Of a stretch of DNA of 64,000 bases, positions 18,701-26,691 are shown one piece after another. The notes below the pieces were generated by a model, which was not told the origin of the DNA, did no database searches, and worked only from the letters and a program-made list of their open reading frames with translations. Each line of letters begins with the position of its first letter. Positions within the stretch are counted from its first letter, which is position 1. The position numbers were made by a program, and so were the translations under genes. The stretch is from Ignavibacteria bacterium. Its GTDB lineage: Bacteria; Bacteroidota; Ignavibacteria; Kapaibacteriales; UBA4661. The stretch lies in the NCBI GenBank assembly GCA_013298775.1, contig JAAFIV010000024.1:1-64000 (forward strand), in the 5' to 3' direction.

Positions 18701-20638
18701 GGTGCCGACGAAGCAAGCATCCGTGAGCGCGGACGCATCCGCCTTCAGATTCTCGACCTTCAAGCGGGTCAGGAATTAGACAAATTGCTTGAGGTAAACG
18801 AAACCTATAAAAAAGCCGCGATTGAGTTCAACAAGGTGAAGCTGACGGGTGACACTTCCGAGATTGCGCAGGCACAAGCGGCATTTGACACGGTTCGTAA
18901 TCAAATTTTGCAAATGCAAGAGTTCCAACTCCGCATACAAAGCGAACAGGCAAAACGAAAAGCCGAAGAACTCAAAATTGAATTGGAACTTGACGAAGCA
19001 AAGGCACAAGCACTCACGAGCGCGTTAGAGCGAGAATACGCACTGCGTCTTGTTGCCGCAAAACGAACCTACCTCAAAGAATTGGAAGCGGCTGCCTCCA
19101 ATGCCGCACTGCGCCTGCAAGCCGAGCGAAAATTTCAGTTAGAAAAATTCGCTATCGAACAGGAATACGCCCGCAAAAGTAATGTTCTCTACGATGCGGC
19201 TCTTAGTCTGGCGGAGATTCTTCCCCAAAAAATTGCAGCAGCCTTTGAGCGGAACGCAAATGCCAATAAAGACCGTGCGAACAAAGCCCGCGAGGAATTG
19301 GAAAACATCAAACAACAAGAGGCAGAACTGTTCGACAAAATGGAGCAGCTTGAAACGGACATGAAGAAACAACGCGGTTCCAAGAAAACTGCCAGCGCAA
19401 AACAATATGATGACTACCAGCAACAACGCGCTGCTTTGCGGAAACGACAAAAAGAATTGGAGGCAGAGCTTGGTCCTGGTACAGATACTTTTTTCAAATC
19501 CCTCACCGACGGCATCGGGGACAGTTTTACCACTCTTGCTGAGACGCTGCAAACACGGTTGCAACGTGTGATGCAGAACCTTACAGCAACGGTCAGTAGC
19601 GTCGGCGGAAATCTCACAACCTTGTTTGATTCCACCACCGCAGCAGGAAAAGAAAACTTCAAGAACCTCGAATCAGCCGCTATTGAGGCTGTTGCTGTTG
19701 TTGGAGCGAGATTAGGTGCGCTTGCGGCACAAGGTAAACTGACCTTTGAATCGTTTGCGGCAACGATTGGCGCGACCGCTCTTGAAATCGTGCAGCAGCT
19801 TATCCTCACCTACACACCTGCGATTTTCACGACCGCTATCGGTCTTTTGGGACCAATCGCGGGACCGATTGCGGCGGTGGCGGCAATCGCTACTGTTATG
19901 GGACTGTTGGGTGTTGCGCGAGGTGCGCTCTCAGGTGCAGCCTCTGGAGGTAGCAGCGCACCCGGCTTCTTTGAAGGGGCGCATAACTATCAAGGTGAGG
20001 GTGCTATCCGCATTCCAGGCGCGAGCAAAGACCCGTTCATTGTGCGGGTGCATCCGGGCGAAGATATTTTTAGTCCCGACGTATCGGCGGCAAACCGCGA
20101 CTTATTCAAACATCTGCACGAGCGCGGAACGCTTGACGAATACGTTGCGAAAAAATATGCTCCTACCATTGAAAGGAGAATGGAGCAACAAACTTTTGAA
20201 AAAATTATGTATTCCGAGCTTATTCATCGCACGGAGACTGCTCGCGAAACCTTGCGCCACAACCTACACGAGGCAACACGCCGACGTATGGAATCGTTGA
20301 TTTCGCGCACCAGTGAACGCCTCAGCGAAACCGATGTGCTGACGCGCCTTCAGGAAACATCGCTTGCAGACGGCTCTCACAAGGTCGTTCGTGCTGCTCC
20401 CTTTCGCGCTGAAGTCTTGCATTCAAACGGTGCGGAGAATCTTCTCAAAAAGCAGCTTCTTCAACAGGAGCGAATGCACACGGAACTTCTCCGCGAAGTG
20501 CGCCTCATGCGGGCGGAGTTCGAGCATACAACGAATGTGAATGTGCGCGGCAAAATGACGATGGAAGGTGATACGTGGAAAACAACGGTCGCAAATGCGG
20601 TAACAAAAAATAATCGTCAGGAACGCGCACGGCATTAA
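15728..20638 (+). CDS. tail tape measure protein
   Basis: About 1,637 residues (an in-frame ATG at 15704 would add 8). The largest gene of the phage. The N-terminal region has the TP901-type tape measure pattern (DTSLRNIGALGVKNFAEFEGLVVGLSKT, then YGVSSVKELSKYLYEITPTAAGLGVSLEQVGGALATMTKQGIRT). A hydrophobic Ala/Gly-rich region with membrane-like segments follows near 580-620 and 1,370-1,410, with very long coiled coils at about 840-1,240. At roughly 0.15 nm per residue it predicts a tail near 245 nm. Confidence 0.95.
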   Translation: MAASLSVTLSLDAAAFTDGLKRAQDAGKNLADAVKSAFANVKISIGTESVEQSLDGLKRRAEDAASSLQKSFSGASTFAQSAFGFNQIQQSVERIAATAQTLSAPFVELDTSLRNIGALGVKNFAEFEGLVVGLSKTIPDSAAVIGDAIAEAVGSGVIAVENGRANIQQASEFIQVASKLAIAGNTDIQTAVKGLASTLNSYSLSTSEANRVSDVIFNTFNYGVSSVKELSKYLYEITPTAAGLGVSLEQVGGALATMTKQGIRTTVATDRLRSFLVALQKPNKELAAVMERSGVTLQGFRDGTLTMQEAAKRISYTTKELGLNTNQIFASVEAASAVMFLGGKNAEKAMIDLKNVSQRNTVKEGFDVQAQGIESRVRVMINTINAGFIEMFGKVGTGATVALNTTARLAPTLTALASVKQLVPEGAFTSLSNGITGVVGKVGNIGTAFLSLSSTAGAALQKTSASLQSFPATVAATVQKGFAAVPGVLAGAVQTSLASIRAFPAQATSAFSTLGAALAANTQTFLASSRSLLTGALPAMQSFGASVATGLVSAFKNPLGTLKLVFAAVGTGARAMWAAVTGPVGLVIAAIAAVAAIGVALYDNFDDIKQAVNEFVTNAIEVFNELKPVFFELLGVVRQVGGFLYEYLKTPFEIITTIVRAFTGEAEQASGTTKDLGSSVQGAGQQTSFFKQALQTVLQTLINIKGTIGGVTEAFKTIKEVIGEAFRAMSNFNIKGVIEAFSGSGAKIAASYDKGWNQATQAAQTGAQAQKDAAKDGVKGQEEAATEFDNITKKSVSSQVAEFKKLAFTLTPEQLKGRRELLEFALKSELEQGKISQQQYYKTLSELVQIEQAAIKKFKGSSSGSGRGKKESFKDQEELLREARELERLREQILLEGLAETQRKLKEFDIKASDERAKLERDIKKAEFEKKGSLSEILRKQEAELLKRQAIERNKFLNELALKEVEGTDKARDEAVKRQIELLKVQEQLLRGADEASIRERGRIRLQILDLQAGQELDKLLEVNETYKKAAIEFNKVKLTGDTSEIAQAQAAFDTVRNQILQMQEFQLRIQSEQAKRKAEELKIELELDEAKAQALTSALEREYALRLVAAKRTYLKELEAAASNAALRLQAERKFQLEKFAIEQEYARKSNVLYDAALSLAEILPQKIAAAFERNANANKDRANKAREELENIKQQEAELFDKMEQLETDMKKQRGSKKTASAKQYDDYQQQRAALRKRQKELEAELGPGTDTFFKSLTDGIGDSFTTLAETLQTRLQRVMQNLTATVSSVGGNLTTLFDSTTAAGKENFKNLESAAIEAVAVVGARLGALAAQGKLTFESFAATIGATALEIVQQLILTYTPAIFTTAIGLLGPIAGPIAAVAAIATVMGLLGVARGALSGAASGGSSAPGFFEGAHNYQGEGAIRIPGASKDPFIVRVHPGEDIFSPDVSAANRDLFKHLHERGTLDEYVAKKYAPTIERRMEQQTFEKIMYSELIHRTETARETLRHNLHEATRRRMESLISRTSERLSETDVLTRLQETSLADGSHKVVRAAPFRAEVLHSNGAENLLKKQLLQQERMHTELLREVRLMRAEFEHTTNVNVRGKMTMEGDTWKTTVANAVTKNNRQERARH

Positions 20639-20649
20639 ACGAGGAATAC

Positions 20650-20844
20650 TAATGCGAATTGAAAGATAGTTTTTGACGCTGATAAAAATGATTGAACCGA
20701 TAAAGCTGATAAAATATTGAAAAATAATGACTTGAAAAGATTTCTGCTGTATCATTTCACATCATGTATCTGTGAAAATCATTTTTATCAGTTAAATCAG
20801 TGTCAGAAAAATCAATGATGTAACCTAACTTTTAATTCGCATTA
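20650..20844. repeat. foldback MITE-like element, 195 bp
   Basis: Outer ends TAATGCGAATT (20650-20660) and AATTCGCATTA (20834-20844) are perfect inverted repeats. A perfect 15-bp inner pair, CTGATAAAAATGATT (20679-20693) and its complement (20777-20791), nests inside. The element is AT-rich, has no gene, and sits exactly in the gap between tape measure and the next tail gene, whose ATG follows 6 bases after it. This resembles a non-autonomous insertion rather than a normal phage intergenic region. Confidence 0.65.
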
Positions 20845-20849
20845 CTACT

Positions 20850-21314
20850 ATGTCGCCATGGTTTATAGAGTTCAAAGGTGCGTCAAACACCACAGGTACG
20901 GAGAACGTTGTTACAAAACGTCTGCGCCTTCTGGTTGCCGACCAAGACCCTGAAGCTGCGACGGAGAGCCGCGAGGCATTAGACGGCTATGAGGAAGCAC
21001 CGTTGCTCTTCCGCAAGATATTTGAAGTTGAATTGTGGGACTTCCTTGTGAACCCTCATAAAAACTATCTTGCTGACCGCACCAATCCCAAACGCCCGCA
21101 GGACGGTCAGGACTTGGAAGAATTGTTCGCGCTCCTCCGCAAGCCCTATACGTGGATTTCGGAAATAACCTTGCCCCGCTACGATGCTGCTCAAAGTGGC
21201 TACTATGGAGGAATGCTGCCGCTTCTCGTGGCATACCGTTCACATTCGCGGACGCGGCGAAACGGGCGAATTGAAATCACTTTTACCTTTGCAAAACGCT
21301 CTTTGGAGTCGTGA
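20850..21314 (+). CDS. distal tail-region protein, unknown family
   Basis: A 154-residue protein directly after the tape measure gene, where siphophages keep the distal tail protein gene. Mixed alpha/beta: LLFRKIFEVELWDFLVNPHKNY and a C-terminal beta strand (GRIEITFTFAKRSLES). It ends 8 bases before the next start. Function inferred only from position. Confidence 0.6.
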   Translation: MSPWFIEFKGASNTTGTENVVTKRLRLLVADQDPEAATESREALDGYEEAPLLFRKIFEVELWDFLVNPHKNYLADRTNPKRPQDGQDLEELFALLRKPYTWISEITLPRYDAAQSGYYGGMLPLLVAYRSHSRTRRNGRIEITFTFAKRSLES

Positions 21315-21321
21315 GGAAATC

Positions 21322-23673
21322 ATGCCGCGCAATGCACTTTATGAAATTCGCTTCCGCAACAAACGGGATAAAACCTTTCGTTTGACTATCATGCCGCCCG
21401 ATAATGAACCGTTTCCCGCCGCGCCCAATGTGGTCAAAATCTATGTAGATGCAGCAAATATGGTGGATGTATCGGGTTCGCCGTTCGATAATGTCCTGAC
21501 GGGCGAAACAAAATATGAAGGGTTGCCAATTGGCTTTGCTCTCATTCCTACGCTCAAACTGCGCTTGAATCTGGACACGTTCGACAAATTGGATAATAAC
21601 ATGAAAGACCTGCGGGAATACTTGCTCAAGCCCATTGTCGCTGATAACTCAGGCTTGTTGAAGGGCGAGGGGCAGCCTGTCGAGCTTACGCCTATCTTCA
21701 CGCTTTACGACGACGAAGACCGCATCTTGTTTCGCGGTGTGATTCGGCGCGACCCAAAATCAAAATACACGTTTGAAAAAACAACTCTCCCCTACGAACT
21801 CAATCTCGCTCATATTTACCGCAACGTACTTGAATCTACGCGCCTTTCCGATGCTGCGGATGAATACGACAAACTTGCACTCGAAGATACCTCCCTTGCT
21901 CTACGAACAGAATTTCGTCTGTATGATTTTGCCTATACCGACGGCGCAAACCGCGTAGCACAGGCACATATTGGTCAGTACGCGGGGAGCGTTGTGAAAC
22001 TTGCTCCGTTTCATGCGGTGCAGAGAGCAATCTTTCGACAGGCGCAAAAAATTTATCGGCGGTTGATGCGAAATGATACCGTGCTGTTTGAAGCAAGCAA
22101 CAGCGTGTTTTCAGGGATTGAGTTCTTTGAACAATTTTACACCCGTCAGGACTACACGGAGGGTGGAATGCCTCAAACCTACACCGACCTTCAAGCAGCC
22201 GTTACCGCAGGAACAATGTGGAAACGCCTCGCCTACGAGCAGTTATACATCGTTGCGTATGAATACACCTACGACCCAAGTATGGGCAACTCCGAAGAGG
22301 TTCCGCCCATAAGAACGGGTATGCTGACCGACATGGAGGGTGGTTTTGGGGACATTGGAGACGCTTGGGCGTTCTTTTCGCGCATGGTGCAGGGATTGGC
22401 TCGGAAATCTGCTTTTGGACGCGGTACGAACCCCAATGACCTGTTTACGAATTTCAACAGTTATACCGCGCCTGTGTCCTCAGGCTCAGGAGTTTTTGCT
22501 ACGACAGGCAAAAAAGGGGCGAACTTCGGAAATCATTTTCAACGCAAGCATTATCTCCAAGCACCGACCGCCGAAGAGGGCGGAGAGCTTATTGCTGGAG
22601 TGGAAATCACGACAAAATATGTCCCTGAAGGCAGTGCGGATATGACGCAACATCGTATGGATTTGGAAGGGTCGGAAAATGATGAAAACTGGAGCGGAGA
22701 GCTGGTACTCAACAATATGCCAATGGTTGGAAAAAGTAATATGAGCGACCGCTCGGAGGGCGCATCATTTGGAGATATTTCAGGGAATGCGGTTGTTGTT
22801 CATTGGAAAGGCTATAATCGGTACGGTCTCTATTACTTTGCCCAACCCTCCTTTGCAGCACGCCGACTCTGCTTTCGAGTGAATGATGTGGTAGCGATAG
22901 ATGGCAGTTTTGTTTCCAAGCGAGACTCTACCGTACCTATGCCTCAATACAGCGCAGCAAAAGGCTCTTGGGAAACTGTACGCCGCCAATTCCGAGACGT
23001 GGCGGCAAACCTTCAGAAATCAAGTTGTTTAGGGTTGAGTGTGGCAGGGTATCTCCTGAGTAGATTCGCGGCATCGGAGCAGATTGTAACGAATAACGCT
23101 GCGGGGTTATTTCAGGTGAAAGCCTTTTATGACGCGCCTTCTCCTGTCGGTATGCCAGGCGTGGTCATTGATGGCATTACTATCAATATCGGTGATGTTG
23201 TGTATCATTCGGGCAATGCTGCTTTTTATGCAATGAGCGCAACAGGATTTGTTCTGGAGAATAAAAATATCAGGCAATTCTTCGTAGCACAGGGTACGTT
23301 GCACCAACGAGAAATCTGGGAACGCACCACGAATTACAACGAATACGGCATCATCGAATACACGTGGAGTTTTGCGGGTATGGGGCAGATTCAAACCTCC
23401 ATACAACTTATCCCAAAACGCGGTGTTATCTTCTCTGGGAAGGTACGAAATGATGTTGTGGAGCGAACAGATATTATTGAGGGCGTTCCCGTTGTATCGC
23501 AGTATGTACTGGTCTCGCAAACAAAGGTTGGTGAATTGTACCGTGTGGATAGATTGCGCTCATACTTAACCAATATCCCTGAAAACGGCGTATTAACAAG
23601 CGTTACGACGGATTACATCGAAGACGACCACACAGTAAGTTTGTTGCTGTTTGAGCAATCCGCTACACCATAA
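21322..23673 (+). CDS. large tail-tip protein
   Basis: 783 residues. The start at 21322 (MPRNALYEIRFRNK) is chosen because upstream in-frame codons overlap the previous gene. The N-terminal ~200 residues are beta-rich (YEIRFRNKRDKTFRLTIM..., LILFRGVIRRDPKSKYTF) as in tail hub or baseplate proteins; the rest is a long aromatic-rich region. Placed between the distal tail-like gene and fibre genes, it is the best candidate for the tail hub, but no family motif is recognised. Confidence 0.6.
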   Translation: MPRNALYEIRFRNKRDKTFRLTIMPPDNEPFPAAPNVVKIYVDAANMVDVSGSPFDNVLTGETKYEGLPIGFALIPTLKLRLNLDTFDKLDNNMKDLREYLLKPIVADNSGLLKGEGQPVELTPIFTLYDDEDRILFRGVIRRDPKSKYTFEKTTLPYELNLAHIYRNVLESTRLSDAADEYDKLALEDTSLALRTEFRLYDFAYTDGANRVAQAHIGQYAGSVVKLAPFHAVQRAIFRQAQKIYRRLMRNDTVLFEASNSVFSGIEFFEQFYTRQDYTEGGMPQTYTDLQAAVTAGTMWKRLAYEQLYIVAYEYTYDPSMGNSEEVPPIRTGMLTDMEGGFGDIGDAWAFFSRMVQGLARKSAFGRGTNPNDLFTNFNSYTAPVSSGSGVFATTGKKGANFGNHFQRKHYLQAPTAEEGGELIAGVEITTKYVPEGSADMTQHRMDLEGSENDENWSGELVLNNMPMVGKSNMSDRSEGASFGDISGNAVVVHWKGYNRYGLYYFAQPSFAARRLCFRVNDVVAIDGSFVSKRDSTVPMPQYSAAKGSWETVRRQFRDVAANLQKSSCLGLSVAGYLLSRFAASEQIVTNNAAGLFQVKAFYDAPSPVGMPGVVIDGITINIGDVVYHSGNAAFYAMSATGFVLENKNIRQFFVAQGTLHQREIWERTTNYNEYGIIEYTWSFAGMGQIQTSIQLIPKRGVIFSGKVRNDVVERTDIIEGVPVVSQYVLVSQTKVGELYRVDRLRSYLTNIPENGVLTSVTTDYIEDDHTVSLLLFEQSATP

Positions 23674-23683
23674 GGGGCTTCAA

Positions 23684-24925
23684 ATGGCACGAACAAGCTC
23701 GCTCGCAATTTCCATCCTTCCCCACCACGTTAATTTCCCTATCCGTACAACAGGCGGCGATAGCTTAACCGAAATAACCTTGGTAACGGGCTACAACCTG
23801 ACTGTGCGCGTCGTGGCAACCGAACACATCACCCTTTCAGGTGAGCAAATCATAGACGGAGTGCGGCTTTGGGGAGGTGAAACCGTCCTTGTAACAGGAC
23901 AAACAAACCCAAAAGAAAATGGCTTATACGTGTGCTTGCCAGGTGCGTGGCGGGTAAACGATGCCGTTCCGCTCTACCCTTCCACGATTATTGCTGTGCG
24001 CGAAGGCTGGTATTATCAAGATAGTATCTGGCTTGTCAAGAATGATTCGACGATTTCTTATGGATATTCGGAAAATTTTTTTGTGCGAAAAGATTACGCA
24101 CCCGTGCTTCCATGCCGCTTTGCGCTTACCAATCCTACTGCTCAACTTGATAAAACCACGACCACGATTGACGGTTTCACACCTCAAAACGGCGACCGAA
24201 TTCTTGTTGCAAAATCACCTATTTCGCCCTCAACAACGCACCCCGACAACGGTATCTGGATATATGACAACACGGCAGCGTGGGTACGCTCCAGAGACCA
24301 GTTGTATAGCGGATTACTTGTTACCGTGCGCGAAGGCGCATTGGAACGAGATTCGGTGTGGATGCTGACAAGTGATACGCCTATCATCACAACCTTTGTA
24401 CCCGTTGGTGCGGAAGATGTCGGCGTGGCAGTTTCGGGCGTAGCATGGACAAAGATTGCGCCTGTGCAGGTCTGCGCTCCCGTGCTGCTCCACTACGCGT
24501 TTGAAAGCACAACATCTGTTTCCGTTCCTGCCACAACCTATCACAGCACACGGCTTTCTTTTCCTGTTGCAAAGACCGCCAATACAGGCGTTCAGACTAC
24601 CCCGTTTCAATGGACAGTACAAACAACAGGAGCTTACGATTGTGAAATATTCTTGCATACCGAAGACAGCACTATCGCACAAGGTTTGGTGTGTGCTGTG
24701 ATGGTGTGTGGTCAGAACGCGACCGATACCCCAAGTGATACGACACTCGTGCTTGCAACACCGATGAAGGTTGGTGCAATTCTCAAATTTCGTCTGAAAG
24801 GCGCACTGTTCTTGGAAGAAAACGACCGCGTAAGTATTGAGCTTCGTGTACAAAATCATACCGCCGCCGCCATATCGTTTGCTCTATACTCCGCATCAAT
24901 GCGAGTTCGTAAGCTGTGTTCATAG
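23684..24925 (+). CDS. tail fibre/receptor-binding protein with two tail-fibre repeat domains
   Basis: 413 residues. Two copies of a widespread phage tail domain are visible: VRVVATEHITLSGEQIIDG...GETVLVTGQTNPKENGLYVCLPGAWRVNDA, and FTPQNGDRILVAKS...NGIWIYDNTAAWVRSRDQ. These match the pattern (ID)GV....GDRVLVK.QT...NGIY....GAW.R. The C-terminal ~130 residues are a C1q/jelly-roll-like beta domain (VLLHYAFESTTSVSVPATTYHSTRLSF...), suited to receptor binding. Confidence 0.75.
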   Translation: MARTSSLAISILPHHVNFPIRTTGGDSLTEITLVTGYNLTVRVVATEHITLSGEQIIDGVRLWGGETVLVTGQTNPKENGLYVCLPGAWRVNDAVPLYPSTIIAVREGWYYQDSIWLVKNDSTISYGYSENFFVRKDYAPVLPCRFALTNPTAQLDKTTTTIDGFTPQNGDRILVAKSPISPSTTHPDNGIWIYDNTAAWVRSRDQLYSGLLVTVREGALERDSVWMLTSDTPIITTFVPVGAEDVGVAVSGVAWTKIAPVQVCAPVLLHYAFESTTSVSVPATTYHSTRLSFPVAKTANTGVQTTPFQWTVQTTGAYDCEIFLHTEDSTIAQGLVCAVMVCGQNATDTPSDTTLVLATPMKVGAILKFRLKGALFLEENDRVSIELRVQNHTAAAISFALYSASMRVRKLCS

Positions 24926-24944
24926 AAAATCAACAAAGGAAAAT

Positions 24945-25325
24945 ATGCAACAAGAACGCAATAATCTTGCAACAACATTGCAACCAACGCCAAGCGAAAA
25001 TGCTATAAGTTCGCACATCACAACTGCGATATACATGGCTATTGAGCGCGTAACGGGCATTTCATCAGACAAAATTCACTCTTCCAACCGCAAAGAAGAA
25101 ATTGTGAATGCTCGGCAAATGGCTGTTGCTCTCTTTCATCATCTCGATATACAGAATCACAGCCGTATTGCTCGTGAGCTGCATAAATCGCATACAGCCA
25201 TTGCGAAAATTATGCAGAATCACGAAGCAATGATGATGATAAACCGCGCCTATCGCAGCACCTATCGAACTATCCTTCCCATTGTGCAGGCGCAGCATGA
25301 AAACGATTCGCTTCATAACCGATAA
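24945..25325 (+). CDS. stand-alone DnaA domain IV-like DNA-binding protein
   Basis: 126 residues. VTGISSDKIHSSNRKEEIVNARQMAVALFHHL followed by NHSRIARELHKSHTAIAKIM matches the helix-turn-helix and signature region of DnaA domain IV (compare RQMAMAL and the RDHTTV signature in DnaA). The AAA+ domain is absent, so it could bind DnaA-box-like sites without ATPase activity. A good ribosome site (AAAGGA) precedes the ATG. It sits oddly between tail-fibre genes and overlaps the next gene by 29 bases. Confidence 0.75.
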   Translation: MQQERNNLATTLQPTPSENAISSHITTAIYMAIERVTGISSDKIHSSNRKEEIVNARQMAVALFHHLDIQNHSRIARELHKSHTAIAKIMQNHEAMMMINRAYRSTYRTILPIVQAQHENDSLHNR

Positions 25326-25668
25326 ACTTCCCTATACGTTTGGGCAGATTGTTCAGTTCAAAAATGATATTGCCGATGCCTTTATTCTGCAAGGTGTAGC
25401 CGTCCTCTACACCCCTTCGGCACAAGCACCTCCGCCACAGGGACAAACCACGCTCAATGCAAACACACCCATTTTTGGTAATCCGCCAAACCTCAACACG
25501 TTGGGGAAAATGGCGGCTTTTATGCAAAATCTTGAGTCAGCACTTGCAGGAAAGATGGACAAAGCGGTGTATGATGCCGATGGAAACAACCTCGTGCAGA
25601 CGACCGATAACTTAGAAAATCAACCCACCGATTTTTCTCAAACATTCCTTGCAGGATTAACAGCATGA
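25297..25668 (+). CDS. small tail-fibre accessory protein
   Basis: 123 residues. A beta-rich start (MKTIRFITDKLPYTFGQIVQF), a Pro/Gln-rich linker (SAQAPPPQGQTTLN) and a helical C-terminus ending TDFSQTFLAGLTA. The ending resembles that of the next protein (PDTNFVAAFEAGLLP), suggesting a shared module. Its stop overlaps the next start (ATGA). Confidence 0.55.
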   Translation: MKTIRFITDKLPYTFGQIVQFKNDIADAFILQGVAVLYTPSAQAPPPQGQTTLNANTPIFGNPPNLNTLGKMAAFMQNLESALAGKMDKAVYDADGNNLVQTTDNLENQPTDFSQTFLAGLTA

Positions 25669-26201
25669 CACTCGTTCAACGAATACTCGACCTTGCGGCA
25701 GTCATCCGCGACACGTTCAATAAGTACCAAAACGGTACAAAAAAGCCCAAAATTGCTTTGTTTCTTGATGACGGAGCAACGGGAAGAAGCTATACAGACA
25801 TCGTTGCTGAAATCAGCGCAGCAATTCAAAATGCTATTGATACCTTGAGAAATGGTGTTGCGTCGTCCGGCGACACGCTCAAGAAACTCCAAGACCAAAT
25901 CTCGGCAATCACCAGCGGCAGCTATGCAACCGAAGCGTATGTGAATACCGCTATTCAAAACCTGATAGGTACTGCGCCGGATTTACTGAATTCGCTGAAC
26001 GAGATTGCCGATGCAATCGGGAATGACCCTAATTTTGCGAATAGTGTTTTGGCACAACTTGCGAACAAAGCGAATGCTGCTGATGTGTACAACAAACTTG
26101 ACGCTGACAATTTGTTTAAGACCAAAGCGGAATACACCGATGAAATCGGCAACCCCGATACCAATTTTGTGGCGGCATTTGAAGCTGGTTTGTTGCCATA
26201 A
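25665..26201 (+). CDS. tail fibre protein with shared N-terminal anchor (first of three)
   Basis: 178 residues. The N-terminus MTLVQRILDLAAVIRDTFNKY is shared with the next two proteins. Residues about 85-150 (YATEAYVNTAIQNLIGTAPDLLNSLNEIADAIGNDPNFANSVLAQLANKANAADVYNK) belong to the common T4-type fibre repeat with the pattern LNSLNE-A-AIGNDPNF. Such domains form trimeric shafts. Confidence 0.7.
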   Translation: MTLVQRILDLAAVIRDTFNKYQNGTKKPKIALFLDDGATGRSYTDIVAEISAAIQNAIDTLRNGVASSGDTLKKLQDQISAITSGSYATEAYVNTAIQNLIGTAPDLLNSLNEIADAIGNDPNFANSVLAQLANKANAADVYNKLDADNLFKTKAEYTDEIGNPDTNFVAAFEAGLLP

Positions 26202-26212
26202 TCACATAATCA

Positions 26213-26689
26213 ATGACGCTCGTTGCTCGCATATCGGCTGTTGTTACGCGCATCGCACAGGAGTTTAAGGCTGTACGATTGCTGAGAGGCGCAAGCAATG
26301 GTCTTGCGCCTCTGGATGCAAATAAATTTGTGCTAGCTTTGAACTTGCCGAATGCGTGGGCGCGATTGGTGCAAAATCTCCCGTCAGGTACTCCGCCCAC
26401 TATCCTTCCGATTGATTGGCGAAAAGGGCTACTGGTAAATATCACGATGCCGTCAGCAAATCTTAGCCCAACGGTGAACGATTTTCAGTTTCCGGTGATG
26501 GGTGAAGAACATATCATCATCCTGAAAAATTCAACAGGTGCGCCAAGAAATTTTGTTCTTCCGACTTCAACAGCGCATCGTAGCAATGTTGTCAGCATTG
26601 CTGTTGGCAATAACCAACGCAGAAAACTTATTGGTCATTTCGACGGAGCGGTCTATGACTGGTCGGTCGAAACAGCAAAAACACTGTAA
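26213..26689 (+). CDS. tail fibre-associated protein with shared N-terminal anchor (second of three)
   Basis: 158 residues, N-terminus MTLVARISAVVTRIAQEFKAVR like its neighbours. A module RGASNGLAPLDANKFV (compare GQANGIATLGADGKL in the third gene) and a beta-rich tail (ITMPSANLSPTVNDFQFPVMGEEHIIILKN) follow. Probably a short fibre or a tip domain trimerising through the shared anchor. Confidence 0.65.
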   Translation: MTLVARISAVVTRIAQEFKAVRLLRGASNGLAPLDANKFVLALNLPNAWARLVQNLPSGTPPTILPIDWRKGLLVNITMPSANLSPTVNDFQFPVMGEEHIIILKNSTGAPRNFVLPTSTAHRSNVVSIAVGNNQRRKLIGHFDGAVYDWSVETAKTL

Positions 26690-26691
26690 CT

